Part shown: piece by piece, positions 40,611 through 48,901 of the stretch
How positions within the stretch are numbered: position 1 is the stretch's first letter
How the letters are laid out: each line of letters opens with the position of its first letter
Source: Natrarchaeobius chitinivorans
GTDB taxonomy: Archaea; Halobacteriota; Halobacteria; Halobacteriales; Natrialbaceae
NCBI RefSeq assembly: GCF_003841505.1
Contig: NZ_REGA01000016.1
Location: forward strand, 1 to 64,000
DNA length: 64,000 nucleotides
Reading direction: 5' to 3'
Made by a program: the position numbers and the translations under genes
Notes under the pieces: generated by a model
Seen by the model: only the letters and a program-made list of their open reading frames with translations
Told to the model about the DNA's origin: nothing
Databases searched by the model: none

Positions 40611-41006
40611 TCACCTCGCCGTTACTGCCCGATTAGACGGTACTGTTTGATACAGATTACTGTCACTGTGTACCGGCGCACCCGCCGCTCTGGTCGCGGG
40701 TGCGCCGGTGAGGACTGACAGTAAACCGTATGAGATAGCGAAGGCGGCGAGAACGATCCCCATAAACACCAAGAGCGAACCGAAAACCGCCCACCGATTG
40801 TCGTCGACGAACGCTCGAAATCGGCCGGATATGGCCGTCGCGACCGACAGGACGGCGACCACACCGGCCAGAAGCGAGAACGCCGGTTGGACTCGGAAGA
40901 AGACGATCGCAAACAGTCCCAGCGTCACCGCTACCAGCATCGACCTGACCCGCCCAGCGGCGTCTCGAGCCACAGTTCTCAGCCAGTCGGCTGTTGATTT
41001 CCGCAC
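40611..41006 (-). CDS. Membrane protein whose C-terminus is encoded by an inserted family A repeat
   Basis: A 131-aa protein with membrane segments around residues 23-40 (MLVAVTLGLFAIVFFRV), 43-62 and 76-93 (FGSLLVFMGIVLAAFAI). From residue about 93 the sequence is the translation of a family A palindrome (YGLLSVLTGAPATRAAGAP) and flanking DNA. Removing the 80-bp element and one copy of its 3-bp duplication gives a frame that ends four codons later (N-S-T-V-stop). The insertion therefore replaced a four-residue tail by about 39 residues. Family of the core is not recognised. Confidence 0.7.
   Translation of the reverse strand: MRKSTADWLRTVARDAAGRVRSMLVAVTLGLFAIVFFRVQPAFSLLAGVVAVLSVATAISGRFRAFVDDNRWAVFGSLLVFMGIVLAAFAISYGLLSVLTGAPATRAAGAPVHSDSNLYQTVPSNRAVTAR
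40648..40733. repeat. 80-bp palindromic element (family A), copy A9, with TGA target duplication
   Basis: The core at 40651-40730 starts TACAGATTACTGTCACTG and ends GACAGTAAACCGTA. TGA flanks both sides as a direct repeat. It has inserted in the last codons of the membrane-protein gene at 40611-41006. Confidence 0.9.
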
Positions 41007-41315
41007 GGTGAATCCCGGTGGAAATTTCGATTAGCCTGGAATCAGTGTTCCGGTCAAATCCGATCGGATCGGACATCGACACGGACCGCAGTCACGGTGT
41101 CCGGTGTACCCACATACCGTTTGCGGTCCGACCGGTACTGACCGACAGCAGTCCGCACAGACCGTTTCACCGACTCTTCTCGATGAATTTGAAAACGGCC
41201 AACCCCACGAGATGAGTCGGCCAATGGATGCAATAGAGCGTTTCGGACGCACCGACGGTATCGAAACGGGGCCGTCGACAGGGATTGTCCGACGTCACGC
41301 TGACAGGGGTCCGTA
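41007..41315. other. Intergenic region with decayed palindrome
   Basis: Apart from the repeat at 41078-41162 nothing is supported. Two short opposite frames cover 41104-41364 but lack homology, have poor codon character and start in or beside the repeat. Confidence 0.45.
41078..41162. repeat. Diverged family A-like palindrome
   Basis: GACACGGACCGCAGTCACGG on the left and GACAGCAGTCCGCACAGACC on the right form an imperfect inverted pair with a GTGTACCCACATACCG centre. The left end resembles the copy after gcvH. It is an older copy or a subfamily. Confidence 0.45.
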
Positions 41316-41516
41316 TCAGGCGTTGTTCATCCGCTGACTCTCGCGGTTCCCACAGCGTTGACACTCCCGAACCCGGTACGGTTCTCGAGAGTATCGCGCG
41401 TTTTCGCCTTCACCGCCCTCGGTTACGAGTTGGACGGAAACCTCGTGTAACGTATCCGTTTCGCACTCTTCGCACGGTTCGGTCATCCCATTCGAGACGT
41501 CATTAGTCGTTGCCAT
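41316..41516 (-). CDS. Small zinc-ribbon protein (common haloarchaeal family)
   Basis: A 66-aa protein. MTEPCEECETDTLHEVSVQL is followed by a basic loop and YRVRECQRCGNRES, giving a CEEC ... CQRC zinc ribbon. I recognise this as a widely conserved haloarchaeal microprotein of unknown role. A TATA box (ATATATGG on the minus strand, near 41543) lies about 27 nt upstream of the ATG. Confidence 0.8.
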   Translation of the reverse strand: MATTNDVSNGMTEPCEECETDTLHEVSVQLVTEGGEGENARYSREPYRVRECQRCGNRESQRMNNA

Positions 41517-41535
41517 ACCTGACTCTCACACCTCT

Positions 41536-41548
41536 ATACCATATATCA
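41536..41548 (-). promoter_or_regulatory. TATA box of zinc-ribbon gene
   Basis: On the minus strand TATATGGTATA-type sequence is centred near 41543, 27 nt before the ATG at 41516. Confidence 0.5.
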
Positions 41549-41775
41549 TCGACAGTAGCCTCGTTTCCCGATAATCGGTATATAAAGGTATTTTCTCGTC
41601 GTGATAACACCGGTCTCGCCGGCGTGTTTTAGTCGTACTATTTACATTTACTCGCGACCTGTACGACCTCTTCTGAGAGGTATAGGCGCGTAACCATTCA
41701 ACAAAATTACAATACAGGTCGAGTATTTCACTAACCCAGAAAACCTTTTGCATGAGGATTCCCGTAGCACACATA

Positions 41776-42127
41776 CATGGCGGATGAAACCCCCATCGAA
41801 GAGATCCTCAACACAATCGGGGACGAGCACGCTCGTACCGTACTCGCCTCGGTTAGCCGGAAATCCGGATCCGCAAAGGAGCTGGCCGACCGGCTTGATC
41901 TCTCTCAACCGACGATCTATCGACGACTCGACGTTCTCCAGGAACACGATCTTATCAAAGAACGGACGCTGGTTGCAGACGACGGAAACCACTACAAAGA
42001 GTATCGGTGTAACTTCGATAGTACGGTCATCTCCCTCGAGGACGACGAATACGACGTCCGAATCTTTCGAAAGGAAAACCTGCCGGACCGGTTCACTCAA
42101 CTCTGGGACGAGCTTGGTGTTAAGTAG
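41776..42127 (+). CDS. Winged-helix (ArsR-like) transcriptional regulator
   Basis: The gene starts at ATG 41777 and encodes 116 aa. The HTH is ETPIEEILNTIGDEHARTVL then SAKELADRLDLSQPTIYRRL and VLQEHDLIKERTL. A short C-terminal tail probably mediates dimerisation. It is followed 33 bp later by a small membrane protein; this regulator/membrane-protein pairing appears common in haloarchaea. The signal is unknown. Confidence 0.85.
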
Positions 42128-42160
42128 AGTGGGTTCGAACGCCAGAGAACGGGCACCAGT

Positions 42161-42433
42161 ATGAACGAACTACTCGAAGTATTGCTGATGTTACTGCAGA
42201 TGGTCGTCTTCGCCCTCGCGCTGGGGCTTACCCTCATTAGCTTCCAGTCATACCGAATGAATCCGTCGAAGCGCCTGGAAAGCGCGTTTATCGGGTTCGC
42301 GTTTCTCAGCATGGGCGTGGGGCTTACCACGATCGTCTCGCAGCTATCCGAGCCGTTGACCGCCTTCTACATCGCCGAAACCGTCCCGTTCATCGTCGGG
42401 TTCGGCATGCTCTACCTGTCGCTCTACCGGTGA
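42161..42433 (+). CDS. Small membrane protein paired with the HTH regulator
   Basis: A 90-aa protein with three membrane segments: LLEVLLMLLQMVVFALALGL, AFIGFAFLSMGVGLTTIV and YIAETVPFIVGFGMLYLSLY. The SYRMNPSKRLESAF loop after the first helix is typical of a small haloarchaeal family found beside ArsR-like regulators. It may be a membrane sensor partner (inference). Confidence 0.75.
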   Translation: MNELLEVLLMLLQMVVFALALGLTLISFQSYRMNPSKRLESAFIGFAFLSMGVGLTTIVSQLSEPLTAFYIAETVPFIVGFGMLYLSLYR

Positions 42434-42635
42434 CCGGCGCGACAGGACGAGACGCTTTTTCGGTGAACGACTGGTCCGGGCAGTCGAACGAATCCGATGT
42501 GGACCCGGTGTACCGAGAACGCCGACTGTGCGTCGTCGGCCGTTCGTGAACGCAGAGCCACGCTCGGATACGTGGGGTGTGGGTATTCGCATATATCGGG
42601 GAACGCTTTTACTTTCTCCCACCGTACACCGAGGT

Positions 42636-42866
42636 ATGGCAGACGTAGCGCTTGACGACCGTGGCCGTCTCACGCTCCCGAAGGAGGTCAGAGAGCGATA
42701 CGGGGACCGATATCACGTCGTTCAACTCCCCGATGGAGTTAAACTGGTCCCGGTCGCCGACGACCCGCTCGAGGCACTCAGGGACGAGTTCGAGGATGTC
42801 CAGACGCCAGCCGACGAACTTCGTGAAGAAGCGCGTGACGCAGCGCTCGACGAGGCTGGACGGTAA
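42636..42866 (+). CDS. vapB: AbrB/SpoVT-type antitoxin (VapB)
   Basis: A 76-aa protein with an N-terminal swapped-hairpin DNA-binding domain (VALDDRGRLTLPKEVRERYG) and an acidic C-terminal helix. It is the cognate antitoxin of the PIN protein immediately downstream: its TAA stop is directly followed by the vapC ATG. ATG 42636 begins the domain; the frame upstream is non-coding. Confidence 0.88.
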   Translation: MADVALDDRGRLTLPKEVRERYGDRYHVVQLPDGVKLVPVADDPLEALRDEFEDVQTPADELREEARDAALDEAGR

Positions 42867-43241
42867 ATGTATGCGGAAACAGATTTCCTTCTCGCACTAA
42901 TCAAGGACGACGACTGGCTCGGCACCACCGCCGAAACGGTATACCGAGAGCATCGCGACGAGTTATGGACGTCGCAGTTCACGCTCATCGAACTCCTGAT
43001 GGTCGCCTACCGCGAGGAGCGTGATACCGAACGCGTCGTCTCGAACGCCGCCAGTCTCGTCGAGGTACGCGGTGACGTGGAGACGGTCGTGACGGCGGCG
43101 ACGTACGTGGAAGACCACGGGTTCACACCGTTCGATGCACTTCACCTCGTCGAATCGAACGGCGATACCATCGTCTCGAGTGACGAGACGTATGCGGACG
43201 TCACCTCCCGTCTGGACCTGAAGACGGTCGCCGAGGAGTGA
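42867..43241 (+). CDS. vapC: VapC-type PIN-domain toxin
   Basis: A 124-aa PIN ribonuclease. Acidic residues occur at TDFLLALI (Asp), FTLIELLMV (Glu), TPFDALHLVES (Asp) and VSSDETYADV (Asp). It follows vapB without any gap. It lies 43 bp upstream of rfcL, an essential gene, which may stabilise the pair at this place. It is unrelated in sequence to the VapC at 8518 beyond the fold. Confidence 0.9.
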   Translation: MYAETDFLLALIKDDDWLGTTAETVYREHRDELWTSQFTLIELLMVAYREERDTERVVSNAASLVEVRGDVETVVTAATYVEDHGFTPFDALHLVESNGDTIVSSDETYADVTSRLDLKTVAEE

Positions 43242-43284
43242 CGCTCCGCAATCCCTAAACACGACTCGCCCCAACCAGTGTCCA

Positions 43285-44802
43285 ATGAGCGACTGGACCG
43301 AAACGTACCGACCGACGACGCTGTCGGAGGTACGTGGGAACAACAAGGCCCGCGACAAACTCGAGGAGTGGGCGAAGACGTGGGACGACCACCGGAAATC
43401 GGTGATCGTCCACGGGAGTCCCGGGGTGGGAAAGACGTCCGCGGCTCACGCGCTGGCAAACGACATGGGCTGGCCGGTGATGGAGCTCAACGCCAGCGAC
43501 GATCGCCAGGCCGACGTGATCCAGCGAGTCGCAGGCGAGGCCTCGAAAAGCGGGACGCTTACGGCCGGCGGCAGTGGCCGTCGGCTCGTCATCCTCGACG
43601 AGGCGGACAACTTCCACGGCAGTGCGGACTACGGCGGCTCTCGGGAAGTCACTCGAGTCGTCAAGGAGGCCAACCAGCCGGTCGTCCTCGTGGCAAACGA
43701 GTTCTACGAGATGAGCAACTCGCTTCGAAACGCCTGCGAGACGATCGAGTTTCGTGATGTCTCGAAGCGCTCGATCGTCCCGGTGTTGCGTGACATCTGT
43801 CGTCGCGAGGGTGTCGAATTCGAGGAGACCGCCTTAGAGAAGATCGCGGAATCGACCAGCGGCGACCTTCGTTCGGCGGTCAACGACCTGCAGGCGGTCG
43901 CCGAGGAGGCCGAACGGCTGACCGTCGACGACGTCGTCACGAGCGAACGCGATCGAACCGAGGGCATATTCGACTTTCTCGACGCGCTCATCAAAGAAGA
44001 GGACGCCGAGGGAGCACTCCGAGCGTCTTACGACGTCGACGAGACGCCCGACGAGTTACTCAACTGGATCGAGGACAACGTGCCGAAAGATTACGCGGGA
44101 GCCGAACTCGCGGACGCCTACGGCTATCTCTCGAACGCCGATCGGTGGCTCGGCCGCGTTCGGGCGACCCAGGACTACTCGTTCTGGCGGTACGCGACGG
44201 ACAACATGACCGCCGGCGTCGCAGCCTCGCGTCGGGAGGACAAAGGCGGCTGGACGCGCTACGGTCCGCCGAGTTACTGGTCGAAACTCGGCCGGACGAA
44301 AGGCACCCGGAACACGCGCGACTCGATCGCGGAGCGAGTGGCCGAACGCGAGGGGACGAGCGTCTCGACTGCACGGCGGGAGATCCTCCCGTATCTCTCA
44401 GCGATGACCCACCACTGCCGAAATCGGGACCTCACCGTTCGGATGGCGGCGACTTACGAACTCGACGAGTCGGAGGTCTCGTTCGTCACTGAAAGCGGCA
44501 AAGACACCAACAAGGTCCAGTCGATCGTCGAAGACGCCGAGGAACTCCAGACCGAACAGACCGTCGAACACTCCGGATCCGCGTTTTTCGGAACGAGCGA
44601 CACCGACGGCGACACCGACTCGAGTTCGGACGAGAAAGTCGACGCCACGGGCGGAGCGCCGAGGGACGAACAGGAAACGCTCGTCTCCGCGGCCGACGAA
44701 TCGGACGGAAGCGAGGAGGAAAACGGCACGGGATCGACGGAGTCGGCGGACGAAACCGACGAGACGGACGACGGTCAGTCCGGGCTGACCGACTTCATGT
44801 GA
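43285..44802 (+). CDS. rfcL: Replication factor C large subunit
   Basis: A 505-aa AAA+ clamp-loader subunit. Walker A HGSPGVGKTSAAHAL (about 43-57), Walker B RLVILDEADN and an arginine-containing sensor region are intact. The C-terminal domain follows, then a long acidic tail ending in the PCNA-binding box QSGLTDFM. With RfcS it loads the PCNA clamp at primer ends. Length is typical for haloarchaeal RfcL. Confidence 0.96.
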   Translation: MSDWTETYRPTTLSEVRGNNKARDKLEEWAKTWDDHRKSVIVHGSPGVGKTSAAHALANDMGWPVMELNASDDRQADVIQRVAGEASKSGTLTAGGSGRRLVILDEADNFHGSADYGGSREVTRVVKEANQPVVLVANEFYEMSNSLRNACETIEFRDVSKRSIVPVLRDICRREGVEFEETALEKIAESTSGDLRSAVNDLQAVAEEAERLTVDDVVTSERDRTEGIFDFLDALIKEEDAEGALRASYDVDETPDELLNWIEDNVPKDYAGAELADAYGYLSNADRWLGRVRATQDYSFWRYATDNMTAGVAASRREDKGGWTRYGPPSYWSKLGRTKGTRNTRDSIAERVAEREGTSVSTARREILPYLSAMTHHCRNRDLTVRMAATYELDESEVSFVTESGKDTNKVQSIVEDAEELQTEQTVEHSGSAFFGTSDTDGDTDSSSDEKVDATGGAPRDEQETLVSAADESDGSEEENGTGSTESADETDETDDGQSGLTDFM

Positions 44803-44878
44803 GGTCGGCGACCGTATTTACGGAGTCGTTCGACCGATGGAAGGGGTACCGATGTCGGTGTGAATCACGGTGAGCACA

Positions 44879-44887
44879 AGCTATATC
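44879..44887 (+). promoter_or_regulatory. TATA box of phoU
   Basis: GCTATATCC is centred about 29 nt before the phoU ATG at 44912, consistent with a leaderless transcript. Confidence 0.5.
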
Positions 44888-44911
44888 CCCGCACGCACGG
44901 GTGGCTGAACT

Positions 44912-45583
44912 ATGGCGCGGAAATCCTACCAGGAGAAACTCGCGGAACTCCGCGAGGATATCCTCTACATGAGCGAAGTCGTGATGGAGCGACTTCGACT
45001 GGGGCTCGACGCTCTCGAGCAGAAAGACCAGAATCTCGCTCGAGAGGTCATCACGAGCGACGACGAGATCAACCAGATGTACCTCGACTTAGAGCAGGAC
45101 TGCATCGAGTTGCTCGCGCTCCAACAGCCCGTGGCTTCGGATCTGCGGTTTATCGCCGCCTCGTTCAAGATCATCACCGATCTGGAACGGATCGGCGACC
45201 TCGCGGTCAACCTCGGCGAGTACACCCTCGAGGCCGAGCACGACCGCTTCCCGGACGTCGACGTCCAGGAGATGGGGTCGTTGACGCTTGCGATGATCGA
45301 CGACGCGATGCAAGCCTACGACACCGAAGACGTCGACGCCTGTCGAGAACTCGCGGCTCGCGACGACGACCTCGATCACTTCGCCGAGCGGGCGAGCGAA
45401 ATCGTCGTCCGGGACCTGATCGAACGCGAACTCGACTCTCCGAACGAGGTCGAGCGACTGCTACAGGACGTCTCTCGGCTCCTGTTGACGATCCGGGATC
45501 TCGAGCGCGTCGGCGATCACGCCGTGAACATCGCGGCCCGGACGCTGTACATGGTCGAAAACGACGACGAACTGATCTACTGA
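44912..45583 (+). CDS. phoU: Phosphate transport system regulatory protein PhoU
   Basis: A 223-aa all-helical protein made of two PhoU repeats. Each repeat has the metal-binding signature: EINQMYLDLEQDCIELLALQ with DLERIGDLAVNLGEY, and DLDHFAERASEIV with DLERVGDHAVNIAAR. It modulates phosphate uptake and Pho signalling. No pst transporter genes are adjacent. Confidence 0.94.
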   Translation: MARKSYQEKLAELREDILYMSEVVMERLRLGLDALEQKDQNLAREVITSDDEINQMYLDLEQDCIELLALQQPVASDLRFIAASFKIITDLERIGDLAVNLGEYTLEAEHDRFPDVDVQEMGSLTLAMIDDAMQAYDTEDVDACRELAARDDDLDHFAERASEIVVRDLIERELDSPNEVERLLQDVSRLLLTIRDLERVGDHAVNIAARTLYMVENDDELIY

Positions 45584-45650
45584 TCCGCGACGACCTGATA
45601 AACTGACCCGCAACGGCTCATTTTCGGCCGGACGTCTCGAGGTGGCAGCG

Positions 45651-46010
45651 TTACCCCTCGCGTAAGCCCAGGCGATCGAGGTCGGAGAGTTCGACCCGGC
45701 CGGTCGTATCGACCGTCACGCGATAGCCGGCGTAGGCGAACGACACCGTCCCGGCGGAGCGCTCGAGGGTGCCGGACGAATCGAACAGCGCATCGAGTGC
45801 GGACGGATCGATCGATTCGTACAGCGGTCCGAACTCGCGAGCGACGGCGACGGGATCGTCCAGTTCTTCCCGTTTCGAAACGGCGACCGTGATGGCTTCA
45901 CTGAGCGGTTGTCCCGGTTCGGCCTGGTGGACGAACGGGCCGCCGTCAGTGCCATGATCGCGTTCCTGCCCGTCGGCCGACAAGCTCGGCGTCGTTGGTT
46001 CAGTATCCAT
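45651..46010 (-). CDS. HalOD1 output-domain protein
   Basis: A 119-aa protein. After a hydrophilic N-terminus comes the haloarchaeal output domain: AITVAVSKREELDDPVAV, FGPLYESIDPSALDALFDSS and GTVSFAYAGYRVTVDTTGRV. HalOD1 proteins act in haloarchaeal signalling; the partner is unknown. It lies just downstream of the Bat-like regulator gene on the same strand. Confidence 0.82.
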   Translation of the reverse strand: MDTEPTTPSLSADGQERDHGTDGGPFVHQAEPGQPLSEAITVAVSKREELDDPVAVAREFGPLYESIDPSALDALFDSSGTLERSAGTVSFAYAGYRVTVDTTGRVELSDLDRLGLREG

Positions 46011-46117
46011 ACCGAATGGACGCCTCGCGACCTGGAAAGGAGCCGCATTGATTGACCAACGTTTTACATCGGGGCCGGTGTTTGACGTGTCAGGATGGCA
46101 GGCCGGTGTTTGGCGCG

Positions 46118-46762
46118 TCAAGATGGCTGATCCTCCGCCAGCGTGTGCTCGAGGAGGTTCGTCTGCCCACGGCGGAGTCGCGCCGAAAGCGCCTGATCGG
46201 AGACGTCGAGGTCGGTCGCGACCGAAGACAGCGTCGTCTTTCGCGGCACGTCGAAGTATCCCGCCTCGAGCGCGGCCAGAAGCGCGTCGTACTGTGCCTC
46301 CGTGACGCCGTACTGTCCCGTTTCGGACTTCTGTTCGGGGTACAGTCTACGAACGCGGAATCCGGAAACGCGCTCGAGACACCGTTGTCGATACGCGGCG
46401 AGCGTCTCGCGGGAGGGGACTCGTACGCGTAAGACGGTTTCGTCGGTGATGGAGATCTCCAGGACCGAAACGTCGTACTCGGCTGCGATGGGATACGTGA
46501 GCCGGCTCGCGGCCCGGTCGGACAGGACGATGCTGTACAGCCGTCGATCGACGGCGTCGTCGAGTGTGGTGGCTGTGCTGACGGTCGAATCCTCCTCGAG
46601 TGCCGATTCGAACCGTTCGAAATCGTCGCCGTACGCACAGAACAACAGCTTCGACTCGCCGGATTCGGTTTCGTACACCTCCTCGATCCGGATCTCGTCG
46701 GTCCCCTCTGCGGCGGTACGGAGAATCGGCGTATCCAGTTCGAACTCGACGATGAGAGTCAC
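46118..46762 (-). CDS. Bacterio-opsin-activator-type HTH regulator
   Basis: A 214-aa protein with an N-terminal haloarchaeal sensing domain (VEFELDTPILRTAAEGTDEI onward) and a C-terminal HTH_10 domain: GVTEAQYDALLAALEAGYFD then TTLSSVATDLDVSDQALSAR. Proteins of this type control many environmental responses. It lies between the HalOD1 gene and the fix operon on the same strand, so a link to either is possible but unproven. Confidence 0.88.
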   Translation of the reverse strand: MTLIVEFELDTPILRTAAEGTDEIRIEEVYETESGESKLLFCAYGDDFERFESALEEDSTVSTATTLDDAVDRRLYSIVLSDRAASRLTYPIAAEYDVSVLEISITDETVLRVRVPSRETLAAYRQRCLERVSGFRVRRLYPEQKSETGQYGVTEAQYDALLAALEAGYFDVPRKTTLSSVATDLDVSDQALSARLRRGQTNLLEHTLAEDQPS

Positions 46763-46843
46763 GGGTTTGATACCTCGGCCAGGTCGTTGACTGTTTCGCC
46801 TATCGACGGTGACCCGCCCTGGAACGAAGAGATATTTCGTGGA

Positions 46844-47206
46844 TCACCGCAAGGGGACACCGGTAAGCAACTGGCCGACGTCGTCTACGTTTCGCGTCTC
46901 GAGCAACAGTTCGGCCGCCTCGCGAATCGAGAAGTTCGCCTCGAGTTCGACGCCGTAACACCGGGTGTAACACTCGAGCCAGGCGTTCATCGCACGCTCT
47001 AAGGCCGCCAGTTCCGCGGGCGAGAACTGCACCATCCGCCCGCCCGTTCGCCCCTCGACGTAGAGCCAGATCGACGGCCCGACACCCTCCCGGAGGTAGG
47101 TGGAAGCGTCGTCGGGGCCGATCTCCCGGTCGCCGCGCTCTATGCGCTCGCGGTCGCGTTCGGCGCGACGTTGCAAGGCGGCGATGCGCGGACCGTACCG
47201 GTTCAC
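46844..47206 (-). CDS. Conserved hypothetical protein at the end of the fix operon
   Basis: A 120-aa protein with a basic, Arg-rich N-terminal helix (RIAALQRRAERDRERIERGD), a WLYVEGRTGGRMVQFSPAEL core and helices around RAMNAWLECYTRCYGVELEA. No family is recognised. It starts 15 bp after the fixCX stop on the same strand, so it is probably part of that transcript. Confidence 0.65.
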   Translation of the reverse strand: MNRYGPRIAALQRRAERDRERIERGDREIGPDDASTYLREGVGPSIWLYVEGRTGGRMVQFSPAELAALERAMNAWLECYTRCYGVELEANFSIREAAELLLETRNVDDVGQLLTGVPLR

Positions 47207-47221
47207 GGTCGGTCGATCGCG

Positions 47222-48901
47222 CTACCCCTCACGGTACTCGACGCCCTTGCCGCCGCGGGGGTGTTCCCACTCGGTGTCGGCGACGATCGCACAGGTGCCA
47301 CACTCGACGCAGGGCTGGGTGTCGAGGCTGACGAGCGTCTCCTCGGTGCCGTTCGTCTGGACGGTCTCCGAGCGATAACAGCCGCCGCCGAACTCCTCGG
47401 CGCTGACCGGGCAGGCGTAGACCGCCGCCCCGCTGGCGTCGAACGATTCGTCGAGTAGTTCGATGTGAGGATTGCCGACGTCGGTGTCGTAGGTGAGATC
47501 GCCGATCCGCTCCTCGAGCGACGGCGGTTCGATCTCGTTTTCCCAGTGGATCGTCTTGCCGTGGGTCTCGCCGATGACGGAGGGCAGCGTGACGTAGCCG
47601 GTACTCGTATCGGGCAGCATCGAGACGAGAAACGGCGAGTTGTACGCCCGCTGCAGCAAGCGATTCGAGATCGGATTGCCGACCGCGACCGAGCCGATCG
47701 GCGACTCGAGGACCGTATCGACGACGTTCGTCACCAGGTCGCGCTCGCCGACGGCGCGTGCGACGTCGTACCGACGAGGCCTGAGTTTGTCCATCGTACC
47801 GGAGTCCTCGAGCATCTTCGCGTACCGGCGACCGGCCGCGGCGGGATCGGCGTTGCCCTTCGTGACGGCGAAGGCGTCGGCCGCGAGCGCGCCGGCGGTG
47901 ACGGCGTGGTTCATCCCCTTGATGATCGGCCCCTGGGCCTGCATCTGGCCGCCGGCGTCGCCGACGAGAACGAGTCGATCCTCGTACGGTTCGCGGTGGG
48001 CGACCTTCTTCGAGTCGGGGACGAGTTTCGCGGCGTACTCGCGTTCGTCGTACTCGTCGCCGAGCCACGTCGCGAGCAGCGGATGGGTGAGCAAGGCGTC
48101 GAGCAGTTGGTGTGGCTCAGCCTGCTGTTCGACGAGGCTGTCCAGGTGGAAGACGGTCCCGATCGACAGCGAATCCTCGTTCGTATAGAGGAAGCCGCCG
48201 CCGCGGACGTCGGAGAAGAGGTCGCCCGAAAAGAGGTGGGCGACGCCCTCGTCGGGCTCGAGGTCGAACCGGTCGTCGATCACGTCGGGGTCCATGTCGA
48301 CGACGGCTTTGACGCCCTGGAACCACTCGTCGGGCTCCTCCCAGTCCATCAGTCCCGCGTCGCGGGCGAGTTCGGAGTTGACGCCGTCCGCGGCGACGAC
48401 GAGGTCGGCCGTGATCGGATCCAGTTCGTCGCAGGTGACGCCGACGATCTCGCCGTCCTCCCGGAGAAGGCCGTTGACGCGAACGTCGGTCAGCACGCCG
48501 CCGCCGGTCTCGCTCGTCTTCTCGTGGACCTGGTCCTCGAGCCAGGAGTCCATGCGCCGGCGGAGCACGGCGTCACACCAGTCGGTGTCGTGTTCGTGGA
48601 GATCGGTGAGGTCGTACGTCTTGACGCTGTTGCCCGCCACGTTGTGGATCCGATAGTCGGTTACCGGCCGCTCTGCGGCCTCCTCGCGGAACCCGTCGAA
48701 GAGGTCGTCGACGGTGTAGGGTGCCGACTCTTCGGCGTAGATCAGCCCGCCGGAGACGTTCTTCGATCCCGATTTCGTGCCGCGCTCCAAGACGAGCGTC
48801 TCGACGCCGTGGTCGGCGAGTCGAGCGGCTGCGGCCGCTCCGCCGGGGCCACAGCCGACGACGATCGCCTCGTAGTGTTCGTACTCCGACTCGTCGCTCA
48901 T
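47222..48901 (-). CDS. fixC: FixC-FixX fusion: electron-transfer flavoprotein dehydrogenase with C-terminal ferredoxin
   Basis: A 559-aa protein. The FixC part (about 1-455) has the FAD motif AIVVGCGPGGAAAAARLA, GLIYAEESAPY, and the second FAD segment RLVLVGDAGGQMQAQGP. The last 100 residues are FixX-like: LTYDTDVGNPHIELLDES, CPVSAEEFGGGC and QPCVECGTCAIVADTEWEHP with the cluster cysteines. It would take electrons from FixAB to the quinone or ferredoxin pool. Its start overlaps the fixB stop by 4 nt. In many organisms FixX is separate. Confidence 0.93.
   Translation of the reverse strand: MSDESEYEHYEAIVVGCGPGGAAAAARLADHGVETLVLERGTKSGSKNVSGGLIYAEESAPYTVDDLFDGFREEAAERPVTDYRIHNVAGNSVKTYDLTDLHEHDTDWCDAVLRRRMDSWLEDQVHEKTSETGGGVLTDVRVNGLLREDGEIVGVTCDELDPITADLVVAADGVNSELARDAGLMDWEEPDEWFQGVKAVVDMDPDVIDDRFDLEPDEGVAHLFSGDLFSDVRGGGFLYTNEDSLSIGTVFHLDSLVEQQAEPHQLLDALLTHPLLATWLGDEYDEREYAAKLVPDSKKVAHREPYEDRLVLVGDAGGQMQAQGPIIKGMNHAVTAGALAADAFAVTKGNADPAAAGRRYAKMLEDSGTMDKLRPRRYDVARAVGERDLVTNVVDTVLESPIGSVAVGNPISNRLLQRAYNSPFLVSMLPDTSTGYVTLPSVIGETHGKTIHWENEIEPPSLEERIGDLTYDTDVGNPHIELLDESFDASGAAVYACPVSAEEFGGGCYRSETVQTNGTEETLVSLDTQPCVECGTCAIVADTEWEHPRGGKGVEYREG

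Noticed and set aside
41104-41364. Two opposite small frames (77 and 65 codons) around 41.1-41.36 kb
   Set aside because: They overlap a decayed repeat, have no homology signals and lack promoters at suitable distance.
43285-43757. Alternative 159-codon frame over the start of rfcL
   Set aside because: It reads the rfcL N-terminus out of frame; Walker A and B motifs are in the other frame.
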